Source: Diploptera punctata
Lineage: Eukaryota > Arthropoda > Insecta > Blattodea > Blaberidae
Direction of reading: 5' to 3'
DNA length: 64,000 nucleotides
Assembly: GCA_030220185.1 (NCBI GenBank)
Contig: JASPKZ010010232.1
Coordinates: forward strand, 16,001 to 80,000
In this document: piece by piece, positions 42,940 to 54,109 of the stretch
How positions within the stretch are numbered: position 1 is the stretch's first letter
How the letters are laid out: every line of letters begins with the position of its first letter
The notes under the pieces: model-generated
What the model was told of the DNA's origin: nothing
Seen by the model: only the letters and a program-made list of their open reading frames with translations
The model's database searches: none
Position numbers and translations under genes: made by a program

Positions 42940-43855
42940 TTGTCAAAAGGATTTGAAACCAACTAGGGATTACGCCAAGGATGCAGCATCCCCCACATTA
43001 TATAAAATCTACACAGAAAAAGCTATAGAAAGTTGGAAAACAAATGTAAAACTATGGGAATTCCAATAGATGAGGAATCAACAATATATTCCCTCTAATT
43101 TGAGGATGATCAACTTATTGTGGCACAAGAATATGAAGGCATAGAATATATTACCGGATAATTGATTCCAGGATATAATAAATGGGAGCTTAAGGTGAAT
43201 ATGGGAAAAAACCATGTATATGGTCTTAGGATATATTCATCAAGATTTAATACTGGAAGATGAAATGGGGGTAATTAAACACATAGGGGAGCACAAATAT
43301 TTGGTAGTAAAAATTACAGAAGATGGGAAGCTGGAAAAGGAAATAAGATCAGAGATAAATTTCGGAAAGTATGTATATCTGCCCTGAATGGAATATTATG
43401 GGATAAACATATAAAATAGAAACTAAAGTTATACATTTTAAAACAATAGTATGGAGTATTATGACTTATACTTGAGAGGTATAAATTATCAGATGAAAAT
43501 AAAATTAATGGTAGCAGAAATGGACAATTCGAGAAGATCTGCTAGGATACCAAGGAAAGAGAAAATAAGAAATGATGTTATAAAAGAGAATATGAATGTA
43601 AAAATCTCTATTTTAGAATTTATCCAAGAAAAGCAACTAAAATGGTACGGGCATATTAAGCGAATGGAAGATGAAAGATTACAAAAAAGAAAATAATGGA
43701 ATGGACGCCATCAGGAACGAGAAGGAAAGGACGACCAAATCTGACGTGGATCCAAGGGATTAAAGAAACTTTCAAGGACTGGGAAATAGAGGAAAAACTG
43801 TGTTATAATAGAGACGAATGGAGAAAAATTGTTGAAATATTGTGAATTTATAATT
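42940..43855 (+). pseudogene. LINE-C relative, heavily decayed
   Basis: Collinear with the copy at 42 kb but in pieces: GLRQGC.I (42,970), a FEDDQLIVAQEYEG remnant of the catalytic box (43,100), YLVVKI..DGKLEKEI, an 81-codon frame at 43,451-43,696 with RIPRKEKIRNDVIKENMNVK and EKQLKWYGHIKRMEDERL, then a RKGRPNLTWIQ-like basic tail. Multiple stops and shifts. More diverged than a simple duplicate, so probably an older insertion. Confidence 0.8.
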
Positions 43856-43859
43856 GGTT

Positions 43860-44088
43860 AATGATTTAAGTATGTTAAAATTTTACTTAAAATATTTCAT
43901 TTTTTTTTATTTTAAAATTTTACTATAATGTTTTAATTATTATAATATTAAAAGTAATAATGATTAAATTAGTATATGAGGAATTAATTTGCACTTTATT
44001 TGGTAAATTATTTTATAAAACGAAATTGAAGCCAAATAATTGGTGCCGGAAAAATGTATCAACATTGTTAAAACCGGATATACATATA

Positions 44089-44126
<38 letters not shown>

Positions 44127-44277
44127 AGTAATTTTAATATGTTTGTTGTTTCCTTGTCATCTGCATATTATATAGCCTATGCCCATTGTGTATTATTACT
44201 CGTAATAGAGTTGTAGATATTTCCTAATTGTTAATATCCACAGATTTAACACGGTGAGGTGGAAGAAGTAAACCACA

Positions 44278-44335
<58 letters not shown>

Positions 44336-44490
44336 ATCTGATGGTTTTTACTTTTAAGAGTAACCTAATTTAATTTCTTATAAGAAAACATTTCAAATAA
44401 AATTTTATTAAAAATACATTAATTATGAGATAATATTTATAGAATTGTCATAACAATTATATTATTAGGCATATTATTATTTTTTAAAAT
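43860..44490. other. AT-rich with two (ATT)n tracts
   Basis: ATT tracts at 44,091-44,126 and 44,280-44,332. The sequence between (ttaacacggtgaggtggaag) resembles the gaagtggaagag 3' UTR end of the LINE-I-type family, so one is probably a LINE tail. Confidence 0.6.
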
Positions 44491-45050
44491 AAGATTGAAA
44501 TTGAAGGGAATATTTGAGAATCACAGAGAGGGTGATTTTTTAAAGGTAGATTCCCTTGAAAATTCAGGAGAAGCTTATAAATTTATTAAAAAAAGTATTT
44601 CATCATTGGAACAAGATTATTGGTATCTGGGAAAGGAACATGCATTTCAATCAGCAAAGCAGTTGGAAACGAGGAGAAGCAAGTGAGTGATACTTGAGGA
44701 CGTGTTAACGGAAGTACTCCACGTGTAGTATATACAAATAGTTAAAATAATATTGGAACTACACAAGAAGTAATGTAAGGAGTAGGAATTTAGACGAAAC
44801 CTTTTAACTTCTAGTTTTCCGTCTACCATACTATCTCCGGAATTTACCTCCATGAAAATACATTGCTTTTCAAAATAGATGGAACACACATGGTTGGTAA
44901 ACAAAACTAAGGTTCATTCAATAAAATAAAATCGATATCACCTATAAGTACACTTAAACCGAAATGTCCGTCATGCAGGAACTGTATTAACTAAGCGGAT
45001 TTTTCAGAAAGTCCCATATTGCTAGTTTACAGAATATGTAGGTTATACTT
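44491..45050. other. No supported gene
   Basis: A 63-codon plus frame (44,495-44,686) and an 85-codon minus frame (44,647-44,904) show no recognisable domain. The first has a soluble, charged composition and is the only frame here I would not dismiss outright. Confidence 0.3.
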
Positions 45051-45055
45051 CTTTT

Positions 45056-45790
45056 TTTTGCGCGATAGTGCGTTTTGTCGTACTTACAGCAATGACGACC
45101 ATGATTGAAAGTTCAATTTCCTACATTTCGGGATTGCAAACCTAAATACTACACCGTAATATTAAATTTACACCCATGTGCGGGAAAAAAAAAAACCACT
45201 GCCCTGTATGTATACTACGTACAACGTATATACAAAAAATATCCATTATACGAAACAAATCACTGCATTTTAAATGAACTTAACTTTATTTGAAACAATA
45301 TAAAACAATAAATACGTACTTCCGGCCATTTTATCAATAATAATGGTCTCAAGGCCTCCTGTACTTTCAACTAATAAACACTGCCCACACTATGTGGACT
45401 TAGGCTTTCACGGCCGGAATTAATATGATGATCTTGTACAAGATTTCCGGGCTGTTGGCCGTGGTCTTGAGGCTCTGGCGAAACGTCGTGGAACTACAAG
45501 CCTCAAGACCACGGCCAACAGCCCGGAAATCTTCTACAAGATCATCATAATTGCCCACACTGTTATCGTCACTCAATTGTTTATAATGAACGCACATATT
45601 CGAACAAATATATTATTTTACTACTATTTATTATTTCGAAAATACTATCCCGCAAAAAAAATAATGTACAAGGCACGTTTGTGAAGTGTTTTACAGAATC
45701 TCGGAAATTAAAATCCTTGCTGTCGCTCGGTTTTTATACATTTTTCTCGATTCTGTAAATACCACTTCCCAACCTTGCACCGTACTATTG
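45056..45790 (+). repeat. E500 repeat, copy interrupted by P2
   Basis: Matches 13,715-14,275 from gcgcgatagtgcgttttgtcg onward, interrupted at 45,382-45,561 by P2. The right end is a near palindrome: 45,664-45,702 (tgtacaaggcacgtttgtg .. ttttacagaatctcgg) is inverted at 45,748-45,786. Confidence 0.85.
45392..45551 (+). mobile_element. P2: palindromic element with empty-site proof
   Basis: A 160-bp element with target duplication TGCCCACACT (45,382-45,391 and 45,552-45,561). Left signature TTAGGCTTTCACGGCCGG; near-perfect 50-bp inverted arms (45,425-45,474; 45,499-45,548) containing GGCCGTGGTCTTGAGG. The short loop keeps GAAACGTC (45,480-45,487) but not CTGAAGA, so the ribozyme motif is truncated. 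The uninterrupted E500 copy at 14,077 gives the pre-insertion sequence. Confidence 0.85.
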
Positions 45791-45794
45791 TCAA

Positions 45795-46370
45795 ATTGGA
45801 GAAACACTATTTCTGATGCCAGATTATTTAAAAATGTCGATCCGTAATTGAAAAAACTCATGTATGACCGTAAGTTATTACCTATTTGCATATTATTGTA
45901 TGATTTTACATGAATTTAAACAGTCTACCGATTCATTTTTTTATTACATTATTAAAGTTATTAAATACATTAAATGAATGTATTATAATATGATACATTG
46001 CCAATGTAAGAGATAATTAAATTGTATGTTATACATTGTAACGAACGAAACATGCATTTGCTAGAGAACATTTTAAATTTCAGATTTGAGGCATACCCCA
46101 CTTTTAATGCTAGGATTTCTCTAGTTTTGCTACACACCTTCCTCTGCTTATTTTATGTTAATATCGTACATTTAGTTTCGTTGTAAGACATTAAAAAGTA
46201 ATACAGCTAGAGTGGTTTTTGGCTAAGATCTGTAAAAAAATAAATCTTTTAATGAGAACAATCTCAATAGGTTCTTCCTTGGGAATTTGCTAAAGTCTTG
46301 TGTATACTCATATATACTAATATTCGGTTTGGTATTAACTACATAATTTTTTGTTTTTCTTATAGCTATT
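45795..46370. other. AT-rich, nothing recognised
   Basis: No coding or shared repeat recognised; 46,250-46,290 weakly resembles the 4,800 bp block. Confidence 0.35.
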
Positions 46371-46374
46371 TTCT

Positions 46375-46610
46375 ACCCAAACACATGTCCAGCGAATGGA
46401 AGAGGATCGGGTACCAAAATGTGTTTTGGAATGGAAAGCTGAGGGAAGACGAGGCAGAGGAAGACCTAAAACCTTCTGGAGTCAGGGAATATATTTATAT
46501 AAGAAGGAGAAACATCTACAACCAGGAGATTGGACGGACAGACAAAATTGGCTATTAGGAATCGGATGATGTCAAAGACATTAATCAACCGATGATCTAT
46601 CTATCTCCCA
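46375..46610 (+). pseudogene. LINE-J C-terminal fragment
   Basis: Translation shows RMEEDRVPKCVLEWKAEG then RRGRGRPKTFWSQGI, and a DWTDRQNWLLGIG-like end: the basic C-terminal tail of an RTE-like LINE. No catalytic motif. Confidence 0.65.
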
Positions 46611-46614
46611 AACA

Positions 46615-47546
46615 AAACTGATTTTAACCAGTATAAACATTAATCTATATTTTAAATTGACATTACAGAATTTTATTTGAATTAATACTTATGAAACATT
46701 CATGTAGTACAGGACGAATTAATTAAATATTATTAATTTTTATTTATTAGCTTATACTTTTTAATTACATTACTACATTTAAACTTAATTCAGTCTCTTT
46801 TTTTTAAATAAAATATATTTTTAATACTATTTTAATTTCCTTGTTAGAAGAAATTCGAGGGTGTCAAAAGATAGATCTAAACTCTGAACTGTATTTCAAG
46901 GAAATTATAAATGAATTTGTAAGCATGCAATGATAATGGAAATGTTTATTTTAAACTAAAGATTGTTCCAGTTACAATGAATACAGATGACTTTCTTTGA
47001 AAATCGAAAGAGCCTTTAATATCTAAGAAGAAGTAACTTTTATAATGGAATGTGGGATGCTTAGTTTGTACATTCTTCTACAATCTTTTTTTTTTTTAAT
47101 CCAACATTACAGAATTTTCTTTGAATTGATAATACGGCTATTCTATGCCACCGTGCCACTTATGAATATTCGATCAGAGAACAAGTGACTGCTAGCATCA
47201 TGTTGGTCATGTTCCTCTAGATCCAATTGCCAACATGTTTACTCACATATAAGGGTATTCTATCCTAGGAGTCAGCATGTTAGTGTTAGATGGGTGAGTT
47301 AGTTTTGGTCAAGATGGAATGAGAAAATGGGCGAGTTTATACACGGGTTGTTAGCGAGTTTTTGTGATAAGTTGATTACACTGTCTGAGGAATGACAAAT
47401 ACATACTTTTACGTTGCAAATATGCTAATTTTAGGTTACTTTGAGCTCAACTTCTAACTTCATTTTTAGGCATTTCTCACATTTTCTTTGGAAAAAAGAA
47501 AAATGAAAAAATATATTTCTCTCGGGAAATTTTTCACATATTGAAA
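46615..47546. other. AT-rich, nothing recognised
   Basis: A short block (acattacagaattttatttgaatt) at 46,660 recurs at 47,105; otherwise no feature. Confidence 0.35.
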
Positions 47547-47648
47547 CAATAAATTATGTATAACTGTAGGCTTTCACGGCCGGCGTCTTGATCCCTGTTA
47601 GGTTCGTCTTCCGGGCATATAGGCCGTGGTCCAGTCGTTCTTCTACTC

Positions 47649-47683
47649 GACGTTTCGTCTACTGCTGCGGTAGACATCTTCAG
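47649..47683 (-). ncRNA. Hammerhead-like motif, left arm of P4
   Basis: Minus-strand copy of the right-arm motif: CTGAAGA, stem II GTCTAC/GTAGAC, GAAA, CGTC. Confidence 0.62.
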
Positions 47684-47975
47684 GAGATACTGCGTGCTCT
47701 CTGTGAACTCCTCAACAGTCGGCTGCAGACTGGCTGGTCGTTGGAAACTCCCTCCCTATTTATAGGCACGCCCCTGGTGGAGAGGCACTGCACAATACGA
47801 CAACGAAGCCTATGACTTCTGCTAGCGACAGCCTGGACAAAACAGCACGCAACACGGACCGCGCAGAAAACCGCCTCTCCACCAGGGGCGTGCCTATAAA
47901 TAGGGAGGGAGTTTCCAACGACCAGCCAGTCTGCAGCCGACTGTTGAGGAGTTCACAGAGAGCACGCAGTATCTC

Positions 47976-48010
47976 CTGAAGATGTCTACCGCAGCAGTAG
48001 ACGAAACGTC
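47976..48010 (+). ncRNA. Hammerhead-like motif, right arm of P4
   Basis: CTGAAGA (47,976-47,982), one unpaired T, stem II GTCTAC/GTAGAC with loop cgcagca, GAAAC, GTC (48,008-48,010). Helix I CTC/GAG. Compared with P1, both helix I (GCCA/TGGT) and stem II (GCCCTC/GAGGGC) differ yet stay paired, i.e. covariation. Confidence 0.65.
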
Positions 48011-48081
48011 GAGTAGAAGAACGACTGGACCACGGCCTATATGCCCGGAAGACGAACCTAACAGGGATCAATAAATTATGT

Positions 48082-49040
48082 GTTTTTCCAATTTTTGTTT
48101 TAATTTATATAGTTGGCAGGGTGGCAAAAGAATTCTCGATCATACTATGATACATTCATGCAGATTAAAAAGCATAATAGTTAAAAATAGACTACCTGAT
48201 TTTCATTTATTTTACATGTCTTTAATTACATTATTTTGAATTTATTTTTTTAAATTCCATTCTAAATTAGTGTAAGCTATTAAGAACTGAGAGGACCAAA
48301 TATTAATGTGAGTAACTGTATATGATTACAAGTAAAATTAATGTATTTAGGGTGAATTTAAATTTCCACATACATTGCGCATAGCGTGATTTTTCATTAA
48401 AAAATAAAGCAAGAATATAATACAACCTATAACCGAAGAGTTATTGTATAAAAAAGTAGGTCTACCATTAGGTTATATGTTTCAGGATAAAGACGGCCTA
48501 TTTGAAGATTTAAACATCAAAGATCTGTCATTTTAACGAATGGTTTTAAAAATAGTGTTCAGCGGAACTGAAGGCGGACGATTTGAATTCAGCCTATGTA
48601 AAGTATTAGGTTAATTAAAGTGTATGATAGGAATGAATAGTATGCGCACTCTTAGATATTTGTGTTGTCCCGGAGATGACCCTGGCATTGAGCTGATTAC
48701 TCATCCTGGTAGCATGATGCACATAATACTATTTACAAAGGGAGAGATTAAACTAAGGAAAGGAAAATAAATGAGATACGATTAATCAAGATGAAGAAAA
48801 TATTAATCAACTTAACATACCACATCCAATAATTACTATGTTAGTAATTTGTTTTCTGCCCAAACTTAAGCATATAATATCTATACCGTTATTATAAAAC
48901 AAAAGACAATAACTCAGAAGACATTCATTTTAGGTACAATGTTTATATCAGTCTTTTTATTCTTTTTAATGTAAGCCACCTCGTCCATAGGCTGATGTCG
49001 GAATGTTTTTTTTTTCAGAATATGCTATGTAGTACAATAT
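48082..49040. other. AT-rich, nothing recognised
   Basis: No coding or shared repeat recognised. Confidence 0.35.
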
Positions 49041-49042
49041 GA

Positions 49043-49045
<3 letters not shown>

Positions 49046-49111
<66 letters not shown>

Positions 49112-49863
49112 AAGAAAGAGAGAGAGACACACGACTCTCTCTCTCCCTCTCCCTCTCGCTCCCTCTTTCCTCTCGCCCTCTCTCTCCCTTCCCTCTCCGC
49201 TCCCTTCCGCGCTCCCTCTCTACCTCTCCCTCTCCATCTCTCTCCCTCTCTCTCCTCTTTCTCTCTCTCCCCTCTCTCTCCCTTCCCTCTCTCCCTCTCT
49301 CTCTCCCTCCCTCCCTCTCTCCATCTCTCTCCCTCCTTTCCCTCTCTCCCCTTCTCTCCTCCCTCTTACTCCCTCATCCCTCTCTCTCCCTCTTCTCTCT
49401 CTCCCTCTCTCTCCCCTTCCTCTCTCCCTCTCTCTCTCCCTCCCCTCGCTCCCTCTCTCTCTACCTCCCTCTCTCCCTCTCTCTATCTCCCTCTCCCCTT
49501 TCTCTCTCTCCCCTCCCGCTCTCCCCCTCCCCTCTATCCCTCTCTCTCTCCCCTCTCCCTCTCTCTCCCCTCCTCCCGCTCTCTCGCTCCTCTCCCTCTC
49601 ACTCTCTCTCTCCACTCTCCCGCTCTCCTCTCCCGCTCCCCTCTCTCCCCCTCTCTCCCTCCCTCTCTTCCCTCTCCCTCCTCGTTCCCCTCTCTCTCTT
49701 TCCCTCTCTCTCCCTTTCTCCCTCCCTCGGTCCTCTCTGCTCCCTCTTTCTCCTCTCTCCTCTTGTCTCGCCCTCTCTTCGCGCCCTCTCGCCCCCCACC
49801 CTCTCCCATCTAGCGACCACTCCCTCTCTCCCTCCCTCGCTCCACCTCCCTCTCCCTCTTCCT
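49046..49863. repeat. (GA)n followed by 730 bp of CT-rich tract
   Basis: A (GA)n run (49,046-49,128) switches after acacacgact to CTCT/CTCCC-rich pyrimidine sequence to about 49,863, with a small GA patch at 49,892-49,920. Strand asymmetry is nearly complete. The 273-codon frame and its antisense counterparts are low-complexity artefacts. Confidence 0.95.
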
Positions 49864-49974
49864 AGATCACCTCCCGTCAGAACAGACATACAGGGAGAGA
49901 GACGACAAGAGAGAGAGGAGACAGAAACTATATTCACTTCCTCCCAGTATGCATATCATTGGATATATATATAA

Positions 49975-50272
49975 CTCGAGGTAGCGTGCTGCTTTGTCAT
50001 GCAGCGGGCCCGGGTTCAATCCCGGTCGGGATAGTTTTTCAGGGTGAGGTTCTTATCGGGGGTTTTCCTCACCTGTAAGACAAATGTCAGGAAACTTTTA
50101 ACGGCCCGAACGGTCCCCGAAATCATTTGGCCATCATCATCCTTCGCCGGTGTGGAAAGCAACGGAAGTTTACCACACCTAAAATCCCTTGTAAAGCTGC
50201 AAAGGATAGCTTAAAAATGCTATGAGTGGCAGTGAAAGACCTGTCCCTCGGGCAGAATTACTATGGATGGGG
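49975..50272 (+). mobile_element. S1 SINE, near full length
   Basis: Plus-strand S1 beginning ctcgaggtagcgtgctgc with B box ggttcaatcccggtc and ending gggcagaattactatggatgg. Confidence 0.88.
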
Positions 50273-50299
50273 TGGTGCATATAGGTCTTTTTTAAGTAT

Positions 50300-50790
50300 T
50301 GTTTGTAACACATTTCTTATAAAAGTAATAGTAATAAATAAATACATAACAGTGCAGCTCTCATGAATCAAAGGCTTAATTGATATGGTTACTGCCACCT
50401 ATATATCATAGGTGACAATACGGAGAATCACATCACTCTCAAGAAATACGCCTTCTCCATTTGCAGCGGTCCTGAATATGGTCATCTGTAAGTCATCCTA
50501 GTTCATCCACACTTCATTTCAATCCATCCATCCATCTATCCATCCCTCTTTAAGTTTCCCCCCCCCTTTTTTTATCTATTCTCCATTCCAAGAAAGTCTT
50601 AGGGATTCTATCAGATGACAACCTCTTGATGTCCGTACCATCTTAATCGCCTACCTTCAATTTTCTGTAACACATTTCTTATAAAAAATAATAATTACAT
50701 CCGTAACAGCTAACTCTCATTAGTCATATTCTATTCAAATGGTGAATATTACTATCAGGTGACAATACAGAGAATCACATTCATATTGTT
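50300..50790. repeat. Partial direct duplication around a LINE-like patch
   Basis: 50,303-50,445 (gtaacacatttcttataaaa ... ggtgacaatacggagaatcac) is repeated at 50,665-50,785. Between them, 50,570-50,660 (minus) resembles a LINE C-terminal tail, but too weakly to assign. Confidence 0.55.
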
Positions 50791-50909
50791 ATACAATCTC
50801 TCAAAGTATGTAGTTTTCTTAACCGAATTTTGGTATTACTAATACTAAGTTGCTACTAGTGTTCACATGTGTCTAAGTGGGTCCTTTTCCAGATTCTATA
50901 TCAAAAGTA

Positions 50910-51242
50910 TCCATCCAGAGTAATTCTACCCGAAGGCAGGTCCTTCACTGCAATCATAGCATTTTCATGCTATGCTTACAGCTTTACTAGGGAATTGTAC
51001 GTGTGGTAACTTCCCGTTGCTTTCCACACCGGTGAAGGGTGATTATGGTGATGATAATGATAAGGATGATGGCCATATGATTTCGGGGACCGTTTGGGCC
51101 TTAAAGTTTTCCTGACATTTATCTTACAGGTGAGGAAAAACCCCGATAAAAACCTCACCCAGAAAAACATGCCCCGACCGGGGATCGAACCCGGGCCCGC
51201 TGCGTGACAAGGCAGCACGCTACCCGAGACCACAGCGGTGGA
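50910..51242 (-). mobile_element. S1 SINE, full length
   Basis: Minus-strand S1 with flanking duplication atcaaaagtat (about 50,900 and 51,244). Tail-to-tail with the S1 at 49,975, 640 bp away. Confidence 0.9.
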
Positions 51243-51249
51243 CATCAAA

Positions 51250-52380
51250 AGTATAAAAATCGCAAATCGCGTTCGGGGTTGCTGGAATACTAAATCTAAT
51301 CGTTACAGTACAGAAAGAGTTAAATTTTATTATAATAGAAAGCAGCCAGATAAATAAACATTATTAATGCAAATATCTATTTGCGGTTTCTCTCCACACA
51401 GGATACGTGACTATGAACCGATGATGCGCTCACCTTATTAAACATAATTTTCTGTAAACATTGTTTTATTTGTATTGTGACTACGTTTTTGTTTGTCAAA
51501 CAGTCGATTGTAGAAACAAAATCTAAACCGCAACCGCGGTTTCATAACATTTTATTGTTTCCATAACTTAAAAAAAAATCCGCGGTGATAATAAACTGCA
51601 GTAGTAGCAGTAGTGAGATAAAGACAGGCTTGGTTTAGGTTGGGAGCATGGGAATTCCCAGAACTACCGTCGACTAGACATGCAATTATGTTCTTTGTGC
51701 AGGAGCTCTGGAGACGAAATACATATACTAGGAAATTTTAACTATTTGGAATAATGGAAGCGGCAATAGTTGCCATAAAGTTTCCTAACTTCAAATCGCG
51801 AAAGATTGGCATGCTACGAGTTAATGGGAAACACAGAAAATTGGATAAACGTAGGCAGATTTCTGGAGAAGAAGCGGAAATTAAGAACACTCATTCGTTA
51901 ATAATTGAATATATAAAATGTAATTAATAATACTATATAATTATATTATTTTTTAGAAGGTGGCTTCGTGGTGCAAAGCGGTTAGACATAGACCGCTAGA
52001 ATATTTTTAAATCTAAGCTTTCAGGTATATCCCTACTCCTAATAGTCGGATTTTGCCTATTTCTTGGAGAGTACTCTTTTTTGGTTTATTTTAATGGGGT
52101 ATACACTGTTAGCTTCCAACTTTCCATGGAAATTCACAAATTTTTCGATTGTGGGCGCCATTAATGACACGGAAGTGTTTTACATGATAATCGATTTCCT
52201 GCCAGGATAGCCTGATTAACTGATGTGAGATCACCGCGTCGAGTCGACTACTCGCTCTCGCTGCCTTACATTTTTTAGATACCCTGAAGGGGGGGATCGT
52301 ATGATATACGTTCGGATAGAAAAGGGAGGCTACAACATCAACAGCACCATCATTCAACACCAAATCAACACGGCCAATCC
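51250..52380. other. No supported gene
   Basis: Mixed sequence. An 84-codon minus frame (52,109-52,363) and a tRNA-like word (gtggtgcaaagcggttagac, 51,967) were seen but not supported. Confidence 0.35.
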
Positions 52381-53035
52381 ACCGTTATAAAATATGCTAG
52401 TTGAAGTGATCCAATATGATTTACCATATACCAGCCAATACCCGGCGTGCGTTACTACGCCTGAATAAATGAAATACAATTTTTACATTTTCGTTTCAGA
52501 TAAACTCTTACACCTAATGGTTTTTAGAGCATAATAGATAGCGGCTAAACATTCGCCGTACCTTAAAAATTGAATTTACAAAGTTATAGACAGCAACGAA
52601 CCAAATATGACGATTGTTAAGTCAGTTTTTATATTCGGATTTCAGGTAAAGTCAAACTTTTAATGGTCGGATTTCACTGATTTTTGGAAAATATCTACCC
52701 GTGTTAATTTTAATATAATGTGTCGAGTTTTGTTGAAACAACGAACATTGTGACCGTCAGAGCAATTTTTAAATTTTCGTTTCAGGTTAACATCTACACC
52801 AAATGGTTTTTAGGGTCAGTTTCACCAACAGAGGTAACTGTATTACGCCAGTTTTCCCCGTGCATGATGCATAGCTTAAACTGGCGTAATACAGTTACCT
52901 CTGTTGGTGAAACCAACCCTTAGTGGATAATAGTGTCAAACACGCGCGTATCGAATGAAACGTTGTGTCAAAATTTCAAGTTAGCCGATCGACTGATTTT
53001 CGAGTTATGTGTGCACAAACATATCCAGGCTGGAT
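52381..53035 (+). repeat. Interspersed repeat with iterated blocks
   Basis: Blocks such as ttttcgtttcag.t.a.ctcttacacc aatggtttttag occur at 52,487 and 52,776 with a middle related segment at 52,640, giving an internally repetitive ~650-bp element interrupted by a MITE. Class unassigned. Confidence 0.5.
52813..52919. mobile_element. PIF/Harbinger-like MITE, 107 bp
   Basis: Terminal inverted repeats of about 42 bp with two mismatches (GGGTCAGTTTCACCAACAG on the left; the right end is its complement), loop of about 20 bp, flanked by TTA on both sides (52,810-52,812 and 52,920-52,922). The 3-bp TTA/TAA duplication and GG-starting ends are the hallmark of PIF/Harbinger elements. No coding. Confidence 0.85.
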
Positions 53036-53039
53036 TTAT

Positions 53040-53635
53040 ACATATTAAACATTTTCATTTTGACAATCGGAACGTGGAAAGGTATCGTAACCTACTACGA
53101 TAAGTTTATATTTCATTTGTCAAATACATTTATTACGGCAATCACAGAAATGTTTCATGCTTGTTCCAATTATTTCGAATTATTCCATGAAATATACATT
53201 TTGAGGAAATTTTAAAGCCAAGTAAAGTGAGTTCCAATGGAGATTGAAAAAAAAAAGAACGAACGTAGAACATGAAAGCTAAATCAAATGATTATTGCCA
53301 AATACATAAAAGAGAAAATATAAACCATACAAACATACCGAATAATCATCTGAAAGTGAATCTTTCACATTTTGTATTCAGGTAAAAATCCTCTCTCTGA
53401 CAGTACAATACAGAAAACCTCTATAAAAGCCTTCACTTTATACATTTTGGTTGTTATATATGAATTGTTGTTATAAAGAAAGTTTCAGAACATTGGATGA
53501 CCCATCACATTAGTAAGAAAGCCAGGCTGCTTGTCCATGTTGTATCACACACTTGTAATATAGACTTTTTTTTGTCTCCATGAATAAAATTATTTGCGAA
53601 TCTCGATTAAACTTTCCGTATAAGCCAATTTACGT
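53040..53635. other. AT-rich, nothing recognised
   Basis: No coding or shared repeat recognised. Confidence 0.35.
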
Positions 53636-53639
53636 CATT

Positions 53640-54090
53640 AAGTATTTGAGAATAAAGTACTTAGGAACAGTTTTGGACCAAAGAGAGATGAACAGACAGG
53701 TGAATGGAGAAGACTACATAACAATGAACTACATGGTCTTTACAGGAAGCCAGATATAATAAGAACAGTTAAGTCTCCTAGACTGCGATGGGCAGGACAT
53801 GTTGCACGTATGGGGAATGAAAGACTTGCATGGAAGCTTCTTGTAGGAAAGCCAGAGGGAAAACGCCCAGTTGGTAGACCAAGAATGAGGTGAAAGAATA
53901 ACATTAACTATGATTTGAGGGAGGTAGATTATACAGGGAATGATTGGAAAGCATTAGCTCAGGTTAGGGATGTATGGAGAGCTTATGTCCGTGCGGCCAT
54001 GAACCTACGGGTTCGATAGTGCCAGTGAGAAAGTAAGTAAGTAAGTATAATAAAATATATCATAGTGCCAGTGAGTAAGTAAGTAAGTAT
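53640..54090 (+). mobile_element. LINE-A 3' fragment with duplicated end
   Basis: Plus-strand LINE-A from FENKVLR to the C-terminus (frame broken by TGA after RMR at 53,892 and by earlier changes). The end is locally duplicated: agtgccagtga..aagtaagta ataaaatatatc occurs twice, at 54,018-54,062 and 54,063-54,105. Confidence 0.85.
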
Positions 54091-54109
54091 AATAAAATAT
54101 ATCCCAATA

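Larger units (their letters stand above)
47560..48070 (+). mobile_element. P4: 511-bp palindromic element with two hammerhead motifs
   Basis: Target duplication CAATAAATTATGT at 47,547-47,559 and 48,069-48,081 (its first bases overlap the arm end). Left signature GTAGGCTTTCACGGCCGG. The arms, at least 200 bp (47,588-47,787 and 47,872-48,071), read the same on opposite strands over 66 consecutive codons, so they are essentially identical. The central ~84 bp is single copy. Each arm carries a hammerhead-like motif. Near-identity of the arms suggests a young insertion or arm correction. The mirrored open frames are not genes. Confidence 0.85.

Noticed and set aside
44495..44686. 63-codon frame as a host exon
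   Set aside because: Charged composition is plausible for protein, but nothing else supports it.
47588..48071. Two mirrored frames beginning MIPVRFVFRAYRPW
   Set aside because: They are the two arms of palindrome P4 read on opposite strands, including the ribozyme-like motif; not a protein gene.
49044..49865. 273-codon open frame
   Set aside because: Pure CT/GA low-complexity tract giving Arg-Glu and Leu-Ser-Pro repeats; frames are open on both strands for compositional reasons.
51955..52010. tRNA-like word gtggtgcaaagcggttagac
   Set aside because: No B box at the expected distance and no second copy in the window.
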